A stretch of 64,000 nt of DNA from Flavobacteriaceae bacterium UBA3611 (GTDB taxonomy: Bacteria > Bacteroidota > Bacteroidia > Flavobacteriales > Flavobacteriaceae). Location of the stretch: positions 180,053 through 244,052 of the forward strand of contig DFLU01000010.1 in assembly GCA_002375495.1 (NCBI GenBank), in the 5' to 3' direction. The stretch's first letter is position 1. Each line of letters begins with the position of its first letter. Shown piece after piece: positions 43,382 to 52,738 of this stretch. The notes under the pieces are model-generated. The model saw nothing but the letters and a program-made list of their open reading frames with translations, was not told the DNA's origin and did not search any database. A program made the position numbers and the translations under genes.

Positions 43382-44806
43382 ATGAAAAAACTACTACTTT
43401 CAATACTGTGTCTAGTAATCACCATGGCTGCTTTCGGCCAAGCAACAGCCAATCAGCCAAGTGATTTAATATTATGTGATCAAGCTCCTTTTGACGGAAC
43501 AGAAACTTTTGATTTGACGGTAACCATCCCGGAAATCATAGGAAGTCAAAATCCGGCAAACTATACAGTTACTTATTTCGAAACACTCTCAGATGCTCAA
43601 AATAATACCAACCCGCTTGTATCACCGACTTCCTATACAAATATTGTGAATCCGCAATCCATTTATGCTCGTATTACTAATGTAAACAATAACGATTTTG
43701 ATACGACAAGTTTTACCATTTCCGTTTTAGAAACTCCAAATGTTTTTGCGCCATCACCTTTGGTGGTTTGTGATGATAATGATGATGGATTTGCAGACTT
43801 CGACCTTACTTCAAAAGATCCAGAGATAACGAACGGCGACCCAAATTTGAGCGTTACATATCATGAGTCGTTAGGAGACGCCATTAATGGAATAAACCAA
43901 TTGGCAAGCCCATATACGAATATAACTCCCTTTCTTCAAATTGTTTATATCCGAGTTCAGGATATGAGTACAGCGTGCGTAACATTAATCGACATGGATA
44001 TAATTGTGAATGAGAAACCAACTTCAAACCAGCCCTATAATCTGTTTGTCAATGAAGGAGATGGCGACGGATTTGCAACATTCAATCTAACTGTGAATGA
44101 AGAAGTAATTCAGGGTGACCTTTTAGAAGGAGTAGTACAATATTTTGAGACGCAGCAAGATGCAGCGCAACTTTTTAATCCAATCGCTGCACCAACATCT
44201 TATGTTAATAGTACGAATCCACAAACCATCTATGTCTCGCTTCAAAATATTGAAACAGGTTGTTATGATGCCAGTAAAGCGTTCAAAATAGCTACCGATG
44301 GCCCTGTGCCATTAACTGATGGCGATAATGATGGGGTTCCGGATACCATTGAAGATGTAAATAGCAATGGCGACTTAACCGACGATGATACCGATGACGA
44401 CGGAACACCTAATTTTCAAGACAATGATGATGATGGTGACGATACGCTCACGATAGATGAAGATTATAACAACAATGGCAGCCCTACAGACGACGACAGG
44501 AATGAAAACCGAATTCCAGATTATCTGGATGAAAATGTCACCTTGGGAGTTGATAGCTTCCTAGAATCGGCTATCACCCTATATCCCAATCCGATCCAAA
44601 ACAACGTGTATCTTCAATGGAATGCTGATATTACTGTAACAGGAATTTCGGTATATGGAATGGATGGAAAAATAATCCTTTCAAATTCAATTTCAAATGG
44701 GAGCCATCGTACTGTTGTCAATCTTTCAGCAGCGGCAAACGGCATCTATTTCATTAAAATTTCAACCCAAAAAGGAGACGCAACCAAAAAAATCATCAAA
44801 AAATAA
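43382..44806 (+). CDS. T9SS type A sorting domain protein with thrombospondin-type-3 Ca-binding segment
   Basis: 474 aa from the ATG at 43382 (MKKLLLSILCLVITMAAFGQ, signal peptide). Three related beta-sandwich units follow, each with a P-x-x-L-x-[LV]-C/x-D ... FDLT ... Y-x-x-x-x-D-A pattern (QPSDLILCDQAPFDGTETFDL; PSPLVVCDDNDDGFADFDL; PYNLFVNEGDGDGFATFNL). About residues 312-390 are Asp/Asn-rich TSP3-like calcium repeats (DGDNDGVPDTIEDVNSNGD). The C-terminal 80 residues (ITLYPNPIQNNVYLQW ... NGIYFIKIS) are the T9SS sorting domain. Probable surface adhesin-like protein. Confidence 0.87.
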   Translation: MKKLLLSILCLVITMAAFGQATANQPSDLILCDQAPFDGTETFDLTVTIPEIIGSQNPANYTVTYFETLSDAQNNTNPLVSPTSYTNIVNPQSIYARITNVNNNDFDTTSFTISVLETPNVFAPSPLVVCDDNDDGFADFDLTSKDPEITNGDPNLSVTYHESLGDAINGINQLASPYTNITPFLQIVYIRVQDMSTACVTLIDMDIIVNEKPTSNQPYNLFVNEGDGDGFATFNLTVNEEVIQGDLLEGVVQYFETQQDAAQLFNPIAAPTSYVNSTNPQTIYVSLQNIETGCYDASKAFKIATDGPVPLTDGDNDGVPDTIEDVNSNGDLTDDDTDDDGTPNFQDNDDDGDDTLTIDEDYNNNGSPTDDDRNENRIPDYLDENVTLGVDSFLESAITLYPNPIQNNVYLQWNADITVTGISVYGMDGKIILSNSISNGSHRTVVNLSAAANGIYFIKISTQKGDATKKIIKK

Positions 44807-44829
44807 TTGGGTTCATCATAAAGGTTTCT

Positions 44830-44861
44830 AAAAAAGCTACGACTTAGTTCGTAGCTTTTTT
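44830..44861 (+). terminator. rho-independent terminator
   Basis: AAAAAGCTACGA, loop, TCGTAGCTTTTTT: strong stem and T run, right after the T9SS cargo gene. Confidence 0.92.
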
Positions 44862-44887
44862 ACATTTATACCTCTAAAACACTCCTA

Positions 44888-45748
44888 ATGAAAAAATTAT
44901 CTTTTATCCTATTAGCCCTCGTGGCATTTGTTGCTTGCAAAGATGATGCAAAGCAAGAAGATTCAATTGTTATAAATGACACAGTAGAAGTTTCTGAAAT
45001 AGAAGCGGAAACTACCCCAAGTTACCCAGCTGAATTAACAGCAGTGATTGACGCCCATGGTGGGATGGCTGCTTGGAACCAAATGAAAAACCTCTGTTAT
45101 GAAATTGATTCCCGAGGTGGTACAGAAGTGCATACCATCGATTTGGAGAATAGAAAATCAAAAATTGAACATAGAGAATGGTCTATCGGGTACGATGGGA
45201 CTGATGTTTGGCTGCTTCAGAATAAAGAAAACGCTTACCAAGGCAACGCACGTTTTTACCACAACTTGATGTTCTATTTTTACGCCATGCCCTTTATTTT
45301 AAGTGACGATGGTATTGTGTATTCTGAAATTCCCCCAACCGAATTGGACGGGAAAATGTACAATGGAATAAAAGTTGGCTATAACGCTGGTGTGGGCGAT
45401 TCGCCCGAAGATGAGTATATACTCTATTTCGATTCTGAAACCAATAAAATGACTTGGTTGGGGTATACGGTTACCTACCGAAGTGGTGAAAAGAGCGACG
45501 ATTGGCATTTTATAAAATACGACAAATGGCAGGAGGTTAATGGGCTGCTCTTACCCGAAAAATTAACGTGGTATAATGTTGAAAACGGCTTGCCTGCCGG
45601 CGAACGCAACGATTTACTTTTTGATAAAGTAACCGTTTCTACCATGAAATTAGATGCCGCTGTGTTTGCAAAACCCGAAGCCGCCGTTGTGGTGCCTAAA
45701 AAATCACCTGCTGAAGCGATGCAACGTAAAAGTAATAGCCGCCAATAA
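44888..45748 (+). CDS. lipoprotein, DUF6503-like
   Basis: 286 aa. Lipoprotein signal MKKLSFILLALVAFVACKD with the lipobox Cys at residue 17. The mature part has ELTAVIDAHGGMAAWNQMKNLCYEID, GYDGTDVWLL and YILYFDSETNKMTWLGYTVTY, resembling the DUF6503 family of outer-membrane-like lipoproteins. Function unknown. Its last 45 bp overlap the 3' end of the convergent ctaA gene, and the C-terminal tail (KKSPAEAMQRKSNSRQ) lies in that overlap. Confidence 0.8.
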   Translation: MKKLSFILLALVAFVACKDDAKQEDSIVINDTVEVSEIEAETTPSYPAELTAVIDAHGGMAAWNQMKNLCYEIDSRGGTEVHTIDLENRKSKIEHREWSIGYDGTDVWLLQNKENAYQGNARFYHNLMFYFYAMPFILSDDGIVYSEIPPTELDGKMYNGIKVGYNAGVGDSPEDEYILYFDSETNKMTWLGYTVTYRSGEKSDDWHFIKYDKWQEVNGLLLPEKLTWYNVENGLPAGERNDLLFDKVTVSTMKLDAAVFAKPEAAVVVPKKSPAEAMQRKSNSRQ

Positions 45749-46717
45749 GAAAAAGGCTACTACCTGATGCAATACACCCAAAATAACGGGTACGTGTAAA
45801 AGTAAGGTGAACACACCGAGAATAAATTGTACAAATACTAAAAGTACTAAAAGCCGAACGCCTTTTGTTTGCAAGGGGGTTCGGTTTACTTTTCTAGTTC
45901 GATACCAAATGAGTCCGATAAGCGCTACAACTACATAGGCCAAGGTTCGATGTACAAATTGAACACCACTTTTCCCTTCTACAAAATTTTTCCAGACGGG
46001 GTTTTGCTCAATAGTTACGGTTTCGTGTATCAATTTTCCATCGCTCATTAACGGCCAATGATTGTGTATAAAACCAGCATCTAGGCCCGCCACAAAGGCA
46101 CCCCATATAATCTGAACAAGCAGCACTGCCATACCCAAACGGATTAAATTTCGTAACCCTTTATCTACTTCTTTTTTTGTGGGGAACCATAAATCAAGTG
46201 CCACCCACAGCGTGTATGCAAAGGTGATAAAGGCCGTAGTTAGGTGCATGGCCAATCGGTAATGGCTTACGTCAGGTCGGTCTACAAGACCACTTTTCAC
46301 CATATACCAACCCAAAAAACCTTGAAATCCGCCCAAAACCAATAGCACCATGCATTTCTTGATAGTCGATTTGGTGAGTTGCCGTTTCAGCAAAAAATAA
46401 AGGAAGGGGATGATAAACACAACACCGATAAAGCGTCCAATCACCCGGTGTAACCATTCCCAGAAATAAATATCTTTAAAATCCTCAAGGGTAAACGTAT
46501 TGTTCAGCTTTTGGTATTCGGGGTATTGTTTGTAAAGATCGAATGCTGCCTGCCATTCGGTTTCATTCATGGGTGGGATGGTTCCTGAAATAAGCTTGTA
46601 GTTTGAAATCGACAAACCTGAATGTGTTAATCGGGTAATACCGCCAACCACTACCATGATGAAGATAAGGGTGCAACCCGTGAGCAACCAATAAATAACT
46701 TTCTTATTGTCTTTCAT
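45704..46717 (-). CDS. ctaA: heme A synthase (COX15/CtaA family)
   Basis: 337 aa, eight transmembrane helices. Converts heme O to heme A for cytochrome c oxidase. Signatures: GGITRLTHSGLSISNYKLISGTIPP, FKDIYFWEWLHRVIGRFIG, DVSHYRLAMHLTTAF and VQFVHRTLAYVV hold the conserved His ligands. Overlaps the upstream GNAT gene by 14 bp and the convergent lipoprotein gene by 45 bp. Confidence 0.93.
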   Translation of the reverse strand: MKDNKKVIYWLLTGCTLIFIMVVVGGITRLTHSGLSISNYKLISGTIPPMNETEWQAAFDLYKQYPEYQKLNNTFTLEDFKDIYFWEWLHRVIGRFIGVVFIIPFLYFLLKRQLTKSTIKKCMVLLVLGGFQGFLGWYMVKSGLVDRPDVSHYRLAMHLTTAFITFAYTLWVALDLWFPTKKEVDKGLRNLIRLGMAVLLVQIIWGAFVAGLDAGFIHNHWPLMSDGKLIHETVTIEQNPVWKNFVEGKSGVQFVHRTLAYVVVALIGLIWYRTRKVNRTPLQTKGVRLLVLLVFVQFILGVFTLLLHVPVILGVLHQVVAFFLLAAITFTLHRFSR

Positions 46718-47237
46718 AATCAGTTTTTAAAAGTGAATACCACAAAACGGGATTGGTTTCTTTCGGGTAGGGTGCTTTTTTATCAAATTGAAAGCCTACT
46801 TTTTCTAAGACTTTCGTCGATGCGTTATTATCTGGTTCCACGAACGCATGTATTTTTTCTATCTGTAACCGCTGAAACGCGTCATTAACCATAACTTGGC
46901 AAGCTTCGGTAGCGATTCCTTTTCCCCAATATGCGGGTAAAAAACGATACCCAAGATCGGTTCCTTCTAATTCTGGCAGGTACTTGACACCACAAAAACC
47001 GATGATTTTTTCATCTATTTTGTGTATTACTGCAAATCTACCGTACCCGTATTTCGAATAATCAGACAACCAGACGTTTTCAATAAGGGCCACAGTTTCT
47101 GTGAGGGTATCAATAATCGGATCTCCGGTATATCTGTTCACTTCTGGATTCGAACTAAACTCTAATACAGCTGCTTCATCGCCCATTTGAAAGGGCCGAA
47201 GCAGGAGCCGTTCCGTTTCTAAGCGTATGTTTATCAT
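46704..47237 (-). CDS. GNAT family N-acetyltransferase (RimJ/RimL-like)
   Basis: 177 aa. Opens with RLETERLLLRPFQMGDEAAVLEF; acetyl-CoA loop in LGYRFLPAYWGKGIATEACQ; ends with IHAFVEPDNNASTKVLEKVGFQ. This is the RimJ/RimL type (Acetyltransf_3); substrate unknown. Overlaps cca by 4 bp and ctaA by 14 bp, so it is embedded in a cca-GNAT-ctaA unit. Confidence 0.9.
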   Translation of the reverse strand: MINIRLETERLLLRPFQMGDEAAVLEFSSNPEVNRYTGDPIIDTLTETVALIENVWLSDYSKYGYGRFAVIHKIDEKIIGFCGVKYLPELEGTDLGYRFLPAYWGKGIATEACQVMVNDAFQRLQIEKIHAFVEPDNNASTKVLEKVGFQFDKKAPYPKETNPVLWYSLLKTDYERQ

Positions 47238-48655
47238 GTCACTGGGGTAAGGCCTAATTCGCTGCCTTTTTTCAACATAAATTCTTTCGCTGCTTCATAC
47301 TCGTTGGGAATTTCTCCCTCAAGAATGGCTTCTTTAATCGCGTCTTTTATGGTTCCAATCTCGCGCGATGGCTTTAAATTGAATGTTTCCATGATTTCTT
47401 CGCCGCTCACTGGAGGCTGAAAATTTCTAACGCGATCACGTTCTTCCACTTCCACAATTTTCTCTCGTACCTTCTGGAAATTGTTATGGTATTTTCTGAA
47501 CTTCTTCGGATTCTTAGTAGTAATGTCTGCCTCGCACAGTGTCATTAAATCTTCTACATAGTCGCCCGCGTCAAAGACCAAACGGCGCACGGCACTATCG
47601 GTTACATCACTCGCTAAGACGATGGGCCTAGAGCTCATCAGCACCATTTTCTGTACAAACTTCATCTTGTCATTTAAAGGCATTTTTAACCTTTTAAACA
47701 ACTTATAGACCATTTTTGCACCTACAAATTCGTGCGCATGGAAGGTCCATCCAATTTTTTTATCGAATCGTTTTGTGGGAGCTTTTCCAATATCGTGTAA
47801 CAGCGCAGCCCAGCGCAGCCATAGGTTATCGGTTGTTTCTGAAATATTATCGACCACTTCCAAGGTATGCCAAAAGTTATCTTTATGGCGTTGCCCCTCT
47901 TTTTCTTCAATACCCTGTAGGGCCACCAATTCTGGAAAAATATACGGTAGCAATTTTGTTTTGTGTAGCAATGCAAAACCTTTAGACGGCACTGGTGACA
48001 TCAAGATTTTGTTGATTTCGTCTACGATACGTTCTTTTGAAACAATTTTAATTCGGTCAGCATTTTTCGAAATTGCTTCTAATGATTTTTTTTCGATGGT
48101 AAAATCTAATTGTGAAGCAAACCGAATGGCACGCAACATACGCAACGGGTCGTCACTGTACGTAATGGAAGGATCTAGCGGTGTTCTGATGATTTTATTC
48201 TGAAGGTCTTCAACGCCGCCAAAAGGGTCTAGCAAATCCCCAAACGTTTCGTCGTTTAAACTGATTGCCAAAGCGTTTATGGTAAAATCACGCCGATTCT
48301 GATCATCTTGGAGTGTTCCATTTTCAACCGAAGGGTTCCGACTATTTTCTGAATACGATTCTTTACGCGCCCCGACAAATTCAAGTTCAATCCCGCCTGT
48401 TTTTAGCATGGCGGTTCCGTAGGTTTTAAACACAGAAACTTTCGGCTTTCCGGGAAGGATTTCGGCGACTTTTTTTGCAAGTGCAATACCACTACCTACC
48501 GTAACAATATCGATGTCTTTGGCAGTACCACGATTTAACAGGTGGTCTCTTACAAAACCTCCTATCACATACGTTTCTAAGCCAAGGGCTGTAGCCGCTT
48601 TTGAAAGTACGTTAAAAACGGGGTTTTGTAGGGCAGTTTTGTAGTTAGATCGCAT
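47234..48655 (-). CDS. cca: CCA tRNA nucleotidyltransferase with HD domain
   Basis: 473 aa from the ATG at 48655. Class II nucleotidyltransferase head: YVIGGFVRDHLLNRGTAKDIDIVT with the catalytic DxD; RRDFTINALAI; DPLRMLRAIRFASQL; then HD domain LRWAALLHDIGKAPT. Adds or repairs the 3' CCA end of tRNAs; could also be a poly(A) polymerase-type paralogue. The upstream frame to 48703 covers the promoter. Confidence 0.92.
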   Translation of the reverse strand: MRSNYKTALQNPVFNVLSKAATALGLETYVIGGFVRDHLLNRGTAKDIDIVTVGSGIALAKKVAEILPGKPKVSVFKTYGTAMLKTGGIELEFVGARKESYSENSRNPSVENGTLQDDQNRRDFTINALAISLNDETFGDLLDPFGGVEDLQNKIIRTPLDPSITYSDDPLRMLRAIRFASQLDFTIEKKSLEAISKNADRIKIVSKERIVDEINKILMSPVPSKGFALLHKTKLLPYIFPELVALQGIEEKEGQRHKDNFWHTLEVVDNISETTDNLWLRWAALLHDIGKAPTKRFDKKIGWTFHAHEFVGAKMVYKLFKRLKMPLNDKMKFVQKMVLMSSRPIVLASDVTDSAVRRLVFDAGDYVEDLMTLCEADITTKNPKKFRKYHNNFQKVREKIVEVEERDRVRNFQPPVSGEEIMETFNLKPSREIGTIKDAIKEAILEGEIPNEYEAAKEFMLKKGSELGLTPVT

Positions 48656-48672
48656 ACGTTTTAATCTGAATG

Positions 48673-48680
48673 CAAAGGTA
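48673..48680 (-). promoter_or_regulatory. -7 box of cca
   Basis: TACCTTTG on the minus strand, 17 nt before the ATG at 48655. Confidence 0.6.
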
Positions 48681-48712
48681 CAACATAGCCTTTCTACGAA
48701 CAACCGAAGACT

Positions 48713-49378
48713 TTACTTTTTACGCGCTACCGTTGCAAACTGAATGTATTTCATGTCCATACCCCTGAAACCTAAAAAAATGTGCAGTAACAATGGTTTT
48801 AAAGACTTTGAACCATTAATTCCTTCGTGTGAAACGGTTTCATATCCAGCATTTTCGTACATATTCAGGATGCTCTTTTTGGTAAAAAAACGGACATGCG
48901 TTCTGTCAAGAATTCCTTCGTCTTGATATTCCCATTCTCCTTTAAACAGAAGTTTGAAAAAAGTTCTGAAATAGCGAATATTTGGGATCGAACTAATAAC
49001 CAATCCGTCAGATTTCAACTTAGATTTCATCTTTGCCAACACCGTATAGGGGTCTAGTAAATGCTCTAGCACGTCGTTAAAATAAATCACATCAAAATAA
49101 TTGTCAGGTAGCTTATCGATGGCTCCTTCTACCGTATCTATAAACACCTTGTCGAGTTTGTCTAGTGCATATTTCCCAAACGATTCAAACGGTTCAATTC
49201 CCCAAACTTCTGCACCTGATTTTTGCTTAACAGCTGCCCCAAATTGCCCGTTACTACAACCAACATCTAATACAGTAGTAGCCTCAATAGGTAGGTATGC
49301 CAACATCTCAGGGCGTTCATTTTCGTAATAATCATTGGGCTTGTTTTCGTAATCTAATCCTTCAGGTACTTTTGTCAT
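48713..49378 (-). CDS. class I SAM-dependent methyltransferase
   Basis: 221 aa. Motif I VLDVGCSNGQFGAAVKQ, then FDVIYFNDVLEHLLDPYTVLAKMKSKLKSDGLVISSIPNIRY. Methyltransf_23 type, often found with glycosyltransferases, where it may modify surface sugars; here it begins the minus-strand stretch next to tsaC and the glycan genes. Substrate unknown. Confidence 0.86.
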   Translation of the reverse strand: MTKVPEGLDYENKPNDYYENERPEMLAYLPIEATTVLDVGCSNGQFGAAVKQKSGAEVWGIEPFESFGKYALDKLDKVFIDTVEGAIDKLPDNYFDVIYFNDVLEHLLDPYTVLAKMKSKLKSDGLVISSIPNIRYFRTFFKLLFKGEWEYQDEGILDRTHVRFFTKKSILNMYENAGYETVSHEGINGSKSLKPLLLHIFLGFRGMDMKYIQFATVARKK

Positions 49379-49383
49379 GTTTT

Positions 49384-49944
49384 CTATTCCCTAATTACTT
49401 TTACGCCTCCGTCTAAGGTAAGCTTGATAATTGCAGACGGAGCGCTGCTTTTCGCCTTCTGATTCAGGTTTACCACATAATCTACACCATTTTTTATCTC
49501 TTCGGAAATTTCCGCAAAGGTGCGTGGCGTTGCTTTTCCACTTAAGTTGGCTGAGGTAGAAACAATGGGTTTCCTGAACTTCCGAATAAGATTTTTACAA
49601 AAATCATCTCGCGTCACCCTAATGGCCAATGAGTTATCTTCTGCAATCAGATTGGTGGCAACACGAATGGGGTCGTCATAAATTATCGTAGTTGGCTTCG
49701 CTGCATATTTTAGAATGTCGTAGGCCACTTCTGGGATTTCTTCCACAAATTGGTTCAGCATCTTAAAGTCGTGTACCAAACAAATCATCGATTTGCTTTC
49801 TGCCCGTTGTTTCAGGGCATAAATTTTATCGATTGCTTCGGCATTTGTCGCATCGCACCCAATGCCCCAAACCGTATCGGTAGGGTAGAGTATAAGTCCG
49901 CCGCGTTTCAGCACAGCTAAGGCATTTTCAATTTCATTCTTCAT
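49384..49944 (-). CDS. tsaC: L-threonylcarbamoyladenylate synthase (Sua5/YciO/YrdC)
   Basis: 186 aa. First step of tRNA t6A37 modification: makes threonylcarbamoyl-AMP from Thr, bicarbonate and ATP. Opens ALAVLKRGGLILYPTDTVWGIGCDATN with the KxR-type substrate region KQRAESK; then LAIRVTRDDF and PIVSTSANLSGK. Single-domain form. Overlaps the upstream glycosyltransferase gene by 11 bp. Confidence 0.92.
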   Translation of the reverse strand: MKNEIENALAVLKRGGLILYPTDTVWGIGCDATNAEAIDKIYALKQRAESKSMICLVHDFKMLNQFVEEIPEVAYDILKYAAKPTTIIYDDPIRVATNLIAEDNSLAIRVTRDDFCKNLIRKFRKPIVSTSANLSGKATPRTFAEISEEIKNGVDYVVNLNQKAKSSAPSAIIKLTLDGGVKVIRE

Positions 49945-50845
49945 AGAATCGTACGGTTTGTTTTAATTTTAAAGATGTTGTTAAGGGATTCGGGTCTATC
50001 ACCGTGGGGATGAGGTACCATTTTTTTGGTTTCAGTAATAATGCTAAGGTTAAATATAGGCGAACACAGCACCATTTCAAAAACCCAAAATTTTTCTTCA
50101 ACACATACAAATAAGAAATATAACTTTCTCGGTTGATTACTTTAGACGTTCCGGTACTTACTCCTTGGTAGTGCATCACCTTGGCTTCTGGTACTAATAT
50201 GCTTTTGTAGCCGTGTGTTCGCAAGCGATGACAGATGTCCATTTCTTCCCAATATAGAAAGATATTCGTGTCGAAACCACCCACTTTTTCAAAGGCTTCG
50301 GCACGAAAGAATAAAAATGCACCATTTAACCAATCGGCTGTAATAGGTTGGGAATATTCCTTTTTTCGCTTCGGAAATCGGCTAGGATTCATTTTTTCTA
50401 AAAAACCACGCCCAAATAGCAGCCTTCGCAGGCCTTTGTTATGGTCGAACGAGGGCACGAAATTATGGTTTTCATCATAATTCTGGGCAGTACAGACGCC
50501 CACGTTTTTATGCGAGTCCATAAAATTGGTGAGTAGTCGCAAGCTGTCGTTTAGTAACATGGCATCGTTATTCAAAAACAGCAAATAGCGCGCATTGGCA
50601 TACGGAACGCCCAGCATATTTCCGCCTCCAAATCCGGTGTTGATAACACTGCGATGGAGCACAAAATTTTCTTGCTTCGGAAAATTTCGACATAAATACT
50701 GGTAATCGTCCAATTCTGAATTGTTGTCGACCACAATCACCTGATAGGTCACGCCAGACACCGACTTTTCCTGCACTGCCCTGATACAGTCTATGGTGTA
50801 CTTGGCGGTGTTGTAATTAATGATGATAATGGCGACATCGGTCAT
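49934..50845 (-). CDS. glycosyltransferase family 2 (rhamnosyltransferase-like)
   Basis: 303 aa. GT-A fold: VAIIIINYNTAKYTIDCIRAV at the start, VIVVDNNSELDD, NTGFGGGNMLGVPYANARYLLFLNNDAML (DxD-like NDD) and WLNGAFLFFRAEAFEKVGGFDTNIFLYWEEMDICHR. This resembles the WbbL-type family. No transmembrane helix except a hydrophobic C-terminal stretch. Probably adds a sugar to LPS or another surface glycan. The promoter box is 4 nt before its ATG. Confidence 0.9.
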   Translation of the reverse strand: MTDVAIIIINYNTAKYTIDCIRAVQEKSVSGVTYQVIVVDNNSELDDYQYLCRNFPKQENFVLHRSVINTGFGGGNMLGVPYANARYLLFLNNDAMLLNDSLRLLTNFMDSHKNVGVCTAQNYDENHNFVPSFDHNKGLRRLLFGRGFLEKMNPSRFPKRKKEYSQPITADWLNGAFLFFRAEAFEKVGGFDTNIFLYWEEMDICHRLRTHGYKSILVPEAKVMHYQGVSTGTSKVINRESYISYLYVLKKNFGFLKWCCVRLYLTLALLLKPKKWYLIPTVIDPNPLTTSLKLKQTVRFYEE

Positions 50846-50849
50846 AGCG

Positions 50850-50857
50850 CAAACTTA
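50850..50857 (-). promoter_or_regulatory. -7 box of GT2 gene, 4 nt before ATG
   Basis: TAAGTTTG, then CGCT, then ATG 50845 on the minus strand. Consensus TAnnTTTG, predicted leaderless. Confidence 0.6.
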
Positions 50858-51922
50858 CTTTAAAATTGTGTGATAGACCTTTATATATTCTTTGGCTGTT
50901 TCATCCCAATTGAATCGCTTGGCTCTGGCAATGTACCAGGTTTCATAATCGTTTTGGTGCGCATAAAATGTTTCTAGGCCTTGCTGTACAACGGTTGCCA
51001 TATATTCAGGATCGTAATGGTCCCAGTAGAAGCTCTGCTCGCCGCCAATTTCGGGTAAGGAGGTGTTGTTTGAAAGAAACACAGGTTTGCCAAAACGCAT
51101 GGCTTCAATTGGAGGGATACCAAAACCTTCCCGCAGCGACGGAAATACGAAAGCTTCACAATTTTTGAAGTAATAATGTTTTTCGGTATCACCAATTTTA
51201 CCGGTCAAGAAAACGCGATCGTTTAACCCCTGTTCAGAAAGCATCGATCGTAGGCTTTCACCATACAACGTATTGTTATTTCCCGCCAAGATCAAATCGT
51301 AGTCAGGGAGATGACGCAGCATTGCTACCAAGGATTTAAAATTTTTACGTTCGCTAAAATCGCCAATCGAGAAAAGGTACGGTCGCTTAGTTGGCGTTTT
51401 TATCTCAAAACCCGCCGGAATGGTGATGTCTGTAATGGTATTTCCGTTGTAGATTACAAATTCTGGCACCTTCGGAACCTCAAAATGGGCGTGGGTATCT
51501 TTTTTTGCGAATTCAGAAATGTACGTAATGGCAGTTGCTCGTTGTAATTTTTTTTCAAATTGTCCCCTTAATTTTTCTTGCAATCCTTGTGAGCCTTCAG
51601 AAACAAAATGAATATCGTGCACAGTGAGCAAATACGGGATGTTGTAAAAAGGCTCGATTTTAATGTTTTGGTTTAGACAATGCCAGAGGTCGTATTTTTT
51701 CTTGATACGAAATGGCTTGTGCCGAGTGATGCTCTTGTATTTTTTATAGTTGAAGGTAGTGCCAAATTCTGCTTTGAGCTGGGCAACATCTTTTACATTC
51801 AAGGTGATGTCTAGGTCTCCTAAATCTTGTTTTGACAGCGCTTTTATGAGATGGTAATTGAACTGCCCGAAGCCCGAAAACTTGTTCTTAAGATTGTGCG
51901 ATTCTAAGAAAACCTGGTTCAT
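50855..51922 (-). CDS. glycosyltransferase family 4
   Basis: 355 aa from the ATG at 51922 (MNQVFLESHNLKNKFSGFGQ). GT-B fold with the C-terminal signature FKNCEAFVFPSLREGFGIPPIEAMRFGKPVFLSNNTSLPEIGG (EX7E). An in-frame start at 51952 would overlap the upstream gene by 28 bp and is less likely. Part of the surface-glycan run. Confidence 0.91.
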   Translation of the reverse strand: MNQVFLESHNLKNKFSGFGQFNYHLIKALSKQDLGDLDITLNVKDVAQLKAEFGTTFNYKKYKSITRHKPFRIKKKYDLWHCLNQNIKIEPFYNIPYLLTVHDIHFVSEGSQGLQEKLRGQFEKKLQRATAITYISEFAKKDTHAHFEVPKVPEFVIYNGNTITDITIPAGFEIKTPTKRPYLFSIGDFSERKNFKSLVAMLRHLPDYDLILAGNNNTLYGESLRSMLSEQGLNDRVFLTGKIGDTEKHYYFKNCEAFVFPSLREGFGIPPIEAMRFGKPVFLSNNTSLPEIGGEQSFYWDHYDPEYMATVVQQGLETFYAHQNDYETWYIARAKRFNWDETAKEYIKVYHTILK

Positions 51923-51924
51923 AG

Positions 51925-52686
51925 TTAATCGATTTTTCGGTATAACAGCCACAGATTTACATACCGCTTAAACACCGTAAAGGCGTTAATATACGCCAAA
52001 ATAAATCCTTCCTTACCGTCTAATATGCCCAATCGTAAGATATATTGGTGCCAAAACCTGTAAAATGGCCTAAAAAAGAAATGAAACAATTTTGGTTTTT
52101 TACCTTTTTCATACATCATCTGTGCTTGCAAGGCGCTGTACGAATGAAGCTTTCGAGTGTAGTCATCAAAATTTTTATAGGTATGGTGTGGTAACCTGTA
52201 TTTTAACTTCCCAGTGCTTCCTTCAATCGCCAAGGTTTCATGAACGAGATTGCCGTTGTACACTCCTTTGTTTTTACGAAATAAACGAATCACCCAATCG
52301 GTTTGGAAACCACTGTATTTAATGCGCTTGTCCATAAAATACAGTTCGCGTTTTACAAAGTATCCGTCGTGTTTTGCATTCGCAACGGTTGCAACAATTT
52401 CTTCGGAAAGCGGCTTGGTAATTTCTTCGTCGGGATCGAAAAAAACCACCCAGTCATTTTTTGCTTTGGAGATGGCAAAATTTTTCTGTGAGGAAAAGTT
52501 GTCAAATTTCCGCTGAAAAACAGATACCTTCTTATATCCTTCGGCGATGGCTACGGTATCGTCTGTACTAAATGAATCTACAATTACGATTTCGTCTGCA
52601 AACCACAGGCTTTCTATGAATGTAGGAAGGTGCTCAGCTTCATTTAAAGTGATGGCCAAGGCCGAAATTTTCAAATCAGGATTCAA
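51925..52686 (-). CDS. glycosyltransferase family 2 (WaaE/KdtX-like)
   Basis: 253 aa. ISALAITLNEAEHLPTFIESLWFADEIVIVDSFSTDDTV, then FDNFSSQKNFAISKAKNDWVVFFDPDEEIT with the catalytic DPDE. Matches the WaaE/KdtX beta-1,4-glucosyltransferase group acting on LPS inner core. A paralogue of the same type is at 53446-54183. 2-bp gap to the downstream GT4 gene. Confidence 0.91.
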   Translation of the reverse strand: MNPDLKISALAITLNEAEHLPTFIESLWFADEIVIVDSFSTDDTVAIAEGYKKVSVFQRKFDNFSSQKNFAISKAKNDWVVFFDPDEEITKPLSEEIVATVANAKHDGYFVKRELYFMDKRIKYSGFQTDWVIRLFRKNKGVYNGNLVHETLAIEGSTGKLKYRLPHHTYKNFDDYTRKLHSYSALQAQMMYEKGKKPKLFHFFFRPFYRFWHQYILRLGILDGKEGFILAYINAFTVFKRYVNLWLLYRKID

Positions 52687-52738
52687 CTGTGGTGTTTTGT
52701 TTGGGTAAAAGTACTAATTTTACGTTGCACCGCACACT

